From positions 565,501 through 629,500 of the forward strand of contig OY829542.1 of the NCBI GenBank assembly GCA_963691705.1: a stretch of DNA of 64,000 nucleotides, given 5' to 3'. The notes under the pieces were generated by a model. It did not search any database. It saw only the letters and a list, made by a program, of their open reading frames with translations, and was not told where the DNA came from. Positions 59,001-64,000 of the stretch are shown here, piece by piece (the stretch's first letter is position 1; every line of letters starts with the position of its first letter). Made by a program: the position numbers and the translations under genes. This stretch comes from Viola odorata. Taxonomy: Eukaryota > Streptophyta > Magnoliopsida > Malpighiales > Violaceae.

Positions 59001-59454
59001 TTATTTTTTAAATCCAACAATAAATATAAAATAAGGAAATAATTAATTGGTCGATGTTGTATCATTTGCCCACTACCATCACTTAAAAATCGCATTTTTT
59101 TCTTCTAATCTTGAAATTGATAGGAAATGATACAGTTTATTTTAAGGCTACCGGTCCTGGGAAATTCTACTGGGCCAGTTTATTTTAAGGCTTTTAACAC
59201 CTTTTCAAAATCTTCACATTTATCCACCTCGATTGAGCGGCCCATACTTTGTCCCTAGGAAATTTCCCAGGCCCAAACCATTCTTGGACTTGGATCTTTC
59301 TTCTTTTCTTTAACCATCCACCACTTTGTGTTGTGGGCTTTAGGTCTACTTTGTCTTTCACCTTAAAAACAGTAAAGTAGGTGAGATTTTACATCCCATA
59401 TTTAGGTCCATCCATTGAATAATAATGAGAATCTAAACCTAGCCCTAATAAGTA

Positions 59455-60286
59455 CTCCCTCCGTTATATAATACTTGACGTTTTAGAATAGTAACCAAAA
59501 TTAAGGAAATAATTTTTTTACCAATTTTACCCCTTGTTTATTTCCAACTTTACAAGCATGCCATTCTCTCTCACATCCATCACCACAGCCATCCCAACCA
59601 GCCAAACCACCACTACCAAACACCACAAAGAAACAACCACTGCCAAACTCCCGACCTCCCAACCCAAATCCAAATCGCCGCCACCCATCAAATCACCATC
59701 AAACCGCCGCGGCAACCCAAGCAACACCACCAACCATCTCCGACCCAAACCGCCCAAACCTAACTCAACAAAACAGCCACACCAGCCACTGCCCAAAATC
59801 TACAAACCCATCATCGTGCTAGTGTTGTCATAGAAATAGAGGGGAGAATGAAAAAGAAAAGAAACCAAGAGAAATGAAAATGGATCTGTGATGTAGGAGC
59901 AGAGAAGAGAAAAGAACAAGGAAAGAAAAGAGAGAGCAGAGAAAGGAAAGAAAGAAGAAAAGAAAATAAAGGAAAAGGAAAGAAAATAGGGAAAGATGCA
60001 GATCTGACACAAACCGATTAAGAAGATGTAGATCTGCACCGTATACATCTTCCTCTTTAGCTTGTGGATTTTGGAGTGAAGAAAGAGAGAAAAAACAGAG
60101 CAGATCCGATGATGGGATGAGAGGAGAAAGGAAGAGAGTGAGCTTTTTTGCAGGGAGGAAGATGGGATGAGAGGAGGGGTAAAATTGTGAAGCCGCTCCA
60201 ATTGTTGCTTTGAAATGTGTAAAACGTCAATTAATTACGGACAAGTTTTCGGTAGCAAAGCGTCAAGTATTATATAACGGAGGGAG
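59455..60286. mobile_element. Large Stowaway-ended element with strand-biased cargo
   Basis: The 832 bp element begins CTCCCTCCGTTATATAATAC and ends with its inverted complement GTATTATATAACGGAGGGAG, with inverted identity continuing to CTTGACG. TA flanks both sides (59453-59454 and 60287-60288). The left interior (about 59560-59820) is C/A-rich with few G. The right interior (about 59840-60000) is purine-rich. No transposase was found. Most Stowaway MITEs are under 350 bp, so this one is unusually long and may have gained foreign sequence. Confidence 0.85.
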
Positions 60287-60712
60287 TATGTACCATGTAC
60301 ATACATCCTTCACTCTAATAAGTATAGATTAATGCTATGAACCATGTTAGACTCGAGTCATGAATAACCTTCAATCTAATAAATCAATATTAATCTTATT
60401 TAGGAGTGAGATAAACGATATACTAGCATTCCATTATTATATTATATCACTCATTTTGCCTAAAAATGTTTGTTGTGTTTGATTTTATACGCAAATTAAG
60501 AGAGTGTTATAATTATACTGTAAATTCATATTACTTATTTCTACTCTTAGTAGAATAATCACACAAACACTATGAAACAAAAATACAAATAATGATACTT
60601 ATAAGACCACACTAAAAATTACTAGATAAATTTAACGAGATAAATATTTTGAAAAAACACTTTGTTTCTCTAAAACGGAGGAAATATCAAGTATCATAAA
60701 CCACTAACGAAT
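60287..60712. other. 3' flank of the carboxylesterase gene
   Basis: About 430 bases of AT-rich DNA between the Stowaway-ended element and the carboxylesterase stop codon. It probably contains that gene's 3' untranslated region. No exon is supported. Confidence 0.5.
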
Positions 60713-61735
60713 CTAAAATGATGAGAGAAAATCTTTCAAGACTTGATATAGTAGCAAAGCCTTAGATGGATCCTTGATCTCCACTATATGATACCCTCCC
60801 TCCCTAAAATCACCAACAACCGTCACGCCGTTTTGCTCCATCATCTCCACAAAGTCAATCTGACGGTCCATTAGTGGATCTCCATCACACCCCGTCACTA
60901 AAACCCTCCATCCTTGTAATTTCAGATTCTCTAATAAAACCTTAGATCCACCCGTAACCATCGGATTGCAATACTCATGATCAAGGTCAACAGCCCCAGT
61001 GGTACTGATTGGCAACGACAGGTTCCACATGAGATCGCTCACACATTGGGGCAAATAAGGGTTGTTGACCATCCTCAACTCTGACTCTGTTCTCTTGGTC
61101 CCACTAAAATATGGATGATGCAATATCAACCCTTTGATCTTGATCACCCGTTCATGATGAATCGTTTCATTTCGTTGACTAATTCGTAAACCGGCATGGT
61201 AAGCAATGTTGGCGCCAGCACTAGTGCCCATGATGAAACAATTGGAGTAATCCGCGTGTTCTGTTAACCAAACTTCGTTGCTGGTTTGGATCCAGTGCAA
61301 CGCATCCACGGCATCGTCATACGCAGCAGGCAGCCGATGCTCCGGAGTGAGGCGGTAGTCAACGGAGAGAACGACGGCAAGGACTTGTGCTGCCATGTTT
61401 GAGCAAAAATCGTGATATACGGTGGAGGATGCTCGGCCGTTGATGAACCCTCCACCGTGGTAGTATACGATCAGAGGCAGCTTATAACCAGTAGACGACG
61501 AATCAGGTGTTTTGCGAGGTAGGAAAATGCGGGCCCAAGTGTTGTCTGATTGGTTGATAGGTATGTCTTTGGAAGCTGAGTTAGAATTGGAAGGGTGTTG
61601 GGTGGAATCAGGTGTGGGTGAGCTGTTGGGATATCTGTTGGGGTCGCGGGTTATTGTACCGTCAGGATTTAATGTGATGTGTAAGTATTGGTAAGGATCA
61701 ATTGTGGCCGTGGATGCAGAAATTTGGTCTGACAT
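60713..61735 (-). CDS. CXE20: Carboxylesterase of the GID1-like/CXE family (CXE20-like)
   Basis: A single uninterrupted reading frame of 340 aa, matching the intronless structure of many plant CXE genes. It belongs to the hormone-sensitive-lipase-like alpha/beta hydrolases, which cleave short carboxylic esters; the plant substrate is mostly unknown. The oxyanion hole is HGGG at 93-96. The nucleophile is Ser172 in GTSAG. The acid is Asp286 in DGDPLMD, and the base His316 in GGYHIVE. All catalytic residues are present, so it should be an enzyme and not a gibberellin receptor: true GID1 receptors lack the catalytic His. The start DPYQYLHITLNPDGTITRD resembles CXE20 (At5g62180). There is no signal peptide, so it is probably cytosolic. 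A TATA box lies about 110 bases upstream. It ends 430 bases from the large Stowaway-ended element. Confidence 0.95.
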   Translation of the reverse strand: MSDQISASTATIDPYQYLHITLNPDGTITRDPNRYPNSSPTPDSTQHPSNSNSASKDIPINQSDNTWARIFLPRKTPDSSSTGYKLPLIVYYHGGGFINGRASSTVYHDFCSNMAAQVLAVVLSVDYRLTPEHRLPAAYDDAVDALHWIQTSNEVWLTEHADYSNCFIMGTSAGANIAYHAGLRISQRNETIHHERVIKIKGLILHHPYFSGTKRTESELRMVNNPYLPQCVSDLMWNLSLPISTTGAVDLDHEYCNPMVTGGSKVLLENLKLQGWRVLVTGCDGDPLMDRQIDFVEMMEQNGVTVVGDFREGGYHIVEIKDPSKALLLYQVLKDFLSSF

Positions 61736-62969
61736 TGGATGTGGATGATTTGAGTTTAAACAAAAAAATTAAGATGGTCGGCTTATAAGATGTAAGGGAG
61801 AGTGGTTTTTGGTGGGTATTGATTCTGATTAGTACTAGTATAGTATTTATAATAGGATAGCATTAGCATCAATCCACCTAAGAACTTGATGATCAAGTAA
61901 AAGATAACGTACAGACAACCATATAATTAATTGATAGGCAATTGTTTTAGTTGAAATAAAAATTTGAAGTTCAAACCAGAGTATGGTATATAATTGTGTT
62001 TAAAATTTGGGAGAAAGAGTTTTATTATTCTTCATATTTTTGTCTGACTCAAATTTGAAATAATCGACACTCAATATAGTGATCAAATTATCGAATAATC
62101 TCGATTGAAAAAAGAGTAAAAGATAACATTTTGGTCACTTTGCTTATGAAGGGAGAACTTATGTAAATTGATAAATTAATGATATGACGTCGTACCAAAA
62201 GAAAAAAAAATGACGACGTGACCGTGCTTATTTGACTACTCCATTAGTGTGTAGTAAGTATAGTTTAAGAGGAAAATATTTGACTGCAGCTCGTTTGGTG
62301 TGAAAAAAACGGAGAGAATTCAGTTCATCTAGAAGTGAAATATAACAACTCATGTATTTAGTATTATTTTTCGTAAAAAGAATTTAATTTCAAATAAATT
62401 GAATTATCAAAATTAATTAGGAAATAATTTATTTTTTCAAAACAGGTGATTTGGTCGGTATTGAAAGTTATTTTCAAAACTAAAAATAAGGTTGTTCATA
62501 CCATTTTAAGTTATAATTTTTTTTATGTATGTACCGTCAATGCCAATCGAAATTTTACACGTCATACTTATAATTGAAAAATAACATTTAAACGCATATT
62601 TATAGCTTTAAGCCCATATATAACCCACTAGCTAGAAACAAATTAGTTAACTGATGGGCCAAGCCCATTGGATGACTTTGGGCTAGAGCCACTTTAAGGA
62701 GTTAGGTATGTGGGCCTGTATTACCTCTGTACGTACATCGTCGCGTGTCCTTGATTTGACATTGTTGGACTTTTGACTTTTGAGAGTGAACAAACGGAGA
62801 CTAATTGACCAAATGTAACATCTCATTCGAGTGTCTCTAAAAACATCTACTTATAGTTAATTTAGATAAATTAATAAACATAAGAAGGAAAATTATATTT
62901 TCATTTTCATTTAATTACTAGTAATTTTGTGTGACACTTTCATTTTATTAACTAATTGGTTGTTTAGTA
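61736..62969. other. Promoter and upstream region of the carboxylesterase
   Basis: The first 120 bases hold the leader and TATA box. The rest is AT-rich, with no supported gene, up to the Stowaway-like element at 62970. Confidence 0.5.
61844..61851 (-). promoter_or_regulatory. TATA box of the carboxylesterase gene
   Basis: TATAAATA on the minus strand, about 110 bases before the ATG, predicts a leader of roughly 80 nt. A closer TATAAG at about 61785 is a weaker alternative. Confidence 0.5.
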
Positions 62970-63205
62970 CTCCCTCCGTCCCATATTAACTGTCACTTTA
63001 CTGTTCGTGCACGTATTTCGAGGAAGCCGAATAACTCACTATTTGATTCCAAAAAAATCGTACTTTTTTTCCGAACGTAAGTTAATCCTTAACCTACATT
63101 CGAGAAAAAATTCGAAAGTTTTTGAGGTCAAATAGTGCGTCATCCGCCCTTCTCGAACGCGTGCATGAACAGTGAAAGTGGACAATTAATATGGGACGGA
63201 GGGAG
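62970..63205. mobile_element. Stowaway-like MITE
   Basis: 236 bp. It starts CTCCCTCCGTCCCATATTAA and ends with the inverted TTAATATGGGACGGAGGGAG, with TA on both sides. Inside is ATAACTCACTATTTGA, shared with the element at 63666-63898. No coding capacity. Confidence 0.9.
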
Positions 63206-63665
63206 TAATTTTTTTTTGCTGAAAATACTTTACTTTTTTAGTAAACTTACGCGATGTGAAAGTGAATAGTTTGAACGAATAATTTTAAGTTCGATTAAAC
63301 CTTAGCGAAAGTGCACATCTTTCTTTTTCACAACCTAGAAGTCTCGGGTGCTTATACAACCTGCTGTTCCACAACTAGTTTTGTAGTATACTTTTTATAC
63401 GCACGCTTTTGAATCGAATCATAGTCTATTAGTTCGTTACTGTTCTAATCCTTAAATGTAGAACGAATCCCCAAGGACTTATGTAGTAAGTACACAAACG
63501 CACAAAAGTGTACAAACTTTGAACAACTACCAATTCATCCGTGAATATCCCTAAATCTCTCGCCATAACACACACAACTAATTAACCCATTTGATCTTGG
63601 CTTATCTAGAATGTTCATCGCATACAAATGAAAAGAAAAGGTCTTCTTCCTAATAATAAGTAATA
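63206..63665. other. Spacer between two Stowaway-like elements
   Basis: About 460 bases, AT-rich, with no feature I can support. Confidence 0.5.
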
Positions 63666-63898
63666 CTCCCTTCCGTTTTTATTAAACGTCTTTTACTATT
63701 TGGGTATACATATCGAGAAAGCCGGATAACTCACTATTTGAGATAATTTTGTCCCGATTTTTTTCTCGGACGTACTTTAAAAATTAACGTGCGTTCGAAA
63801 AAAAGTATGAAATTTTTTGGAGTCAAATAGTGAGTCATCCGATTTCATCGATATACGTACCCAAATAGTAAAAAACGTTTAATAAAAACGGGAGGGAG
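63666..63898. mobile_element. Stowaway-like MITE, related to the one at 62970
   Basis: 233 bp. It starts CTCCCTTCCGTTTTTATTAA and ends with the inverted TTAATAAAAACGGGAGGGAG, with TA on both sides. It shares the GCCGGATAACTCACTATTTGA internal region with the neighbouring element. The left end has one extra T relative to the right end. Confidence 0.88.
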
Positions 63899-63986
63899 TA
63901 ACATTAATTAAGTACAATTTGGAATGGAGAAATTAATAAAAACAACAAAAAAAGAATTATTTTTTTAAAGGAGAACTAAAGAATTA

Positions 63987-64000
63987 CTCCCTCCGGACAC
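63987..64000. mobile_element. Start of a further Stowaway-like element, cut by the window edge
   Basis: CTCCCTCCGGACAC follows a TA, matching the left end of this element class. The rest lies beyond the window. Confidence 0.55.

Larger units (their letters stand above)
52807..59454. other. Gene-poor region downstream of the GA 20-oxidase
   Basis: About 6.6 kb. The first few hundred bases should be the GA 20-oxidase 3' flank. Recognised items are a long-armed hairpin at 53509-53607, a (GTTT)n run at 56019-56044, an ACCGG-rich patch near 56800-56990 and a 17-base direct repeat (CAGTTTATTTTAAGGCT at 59131-59147 and 59176-59192). No gene is supported. Confidence 0.5.

Noticed and set aside
59527..59833. 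Overlapping open frames of about 90-100 codons on both strands
   Set aside because: They come from a C/A-rich, G-poor stretch that lacks stop codons because of its composition, inside a Stowaway-ended element.

Overview
This is nuclear DNA of a flowering plant, almost certainly a core eudicot. The genes carry many GT-AG introns, the intergenic DNA is AT-rich, and short inverted-repeat transposons are scattered through it. I rebuilt nine protein-coding genes exon by exon; every splice junction used is GT-AG and every joined reading frame stays open. No rRNA, tRNA, CRISPR array or prokaryotic feature was seen.

Layout, left to right: class III peroxidase (+, 318-1581); prolyl-4-hydroxylase-like 2OG-Fe(II) oxygenase (-, 2297-3476); MIKC MADS-box gene of the SOC1/AGL42-71-72 group (+, 4615-7689); DUF4378/TRM-type protein (-, 10985-13578); a 1.5 kb Mutator-like element with very long inverted arms (18445-19953); conserved coiled-coil protein with a Gly/Arg/Lys-rich tail (-, 21233-24169); fructokinase (-, 24869-28032); plastid phosphoglucomutase with 22 coding exons (+, 30077-37631); two adjoining Harbinger-type elements (38570-42139); about 9 kb of gene-poor DNA; gibberellin 20-oxidase (+, 51325-52806); gene-poor DNA with an 832 bp Stowaway-ended element (59455-60286); intronless carboxylesterase (-, 60713-61735); and a right flank with two full Stowaway-like elements and the start of a third.

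From memory, the first eight genes match the Arabidopsis block At5g51890 (peroxidase 66) down to At5g51810 (GA20ox2) in order. The ninth matches CXE20, which sits beside AGL42 and TRM25 in the duplicated Arabidopsis block near At5g62165-At5g62180. The window therefore looks like the state before that duplication was sorted. Functionally it groups a flowering regulator, a gibberellin biosynthesis gene and two adjacent sugar-phosphate enzymes (fructokinase and plastid phosphoglucomutase). This reflects conserved neighbourhood and is not an operon.

I found no convincing new multi-gene system. The most unusual structures are a decayed duplicate of exon 2 inside intron 1 of the MADS gene, the hairpin-forming Mutator-like element, the two abutting Harbinger elements that share one TTA, a large Stowaway element with a strongly strand-biased cargo, and an open N-terminal extension on the fructokinase.
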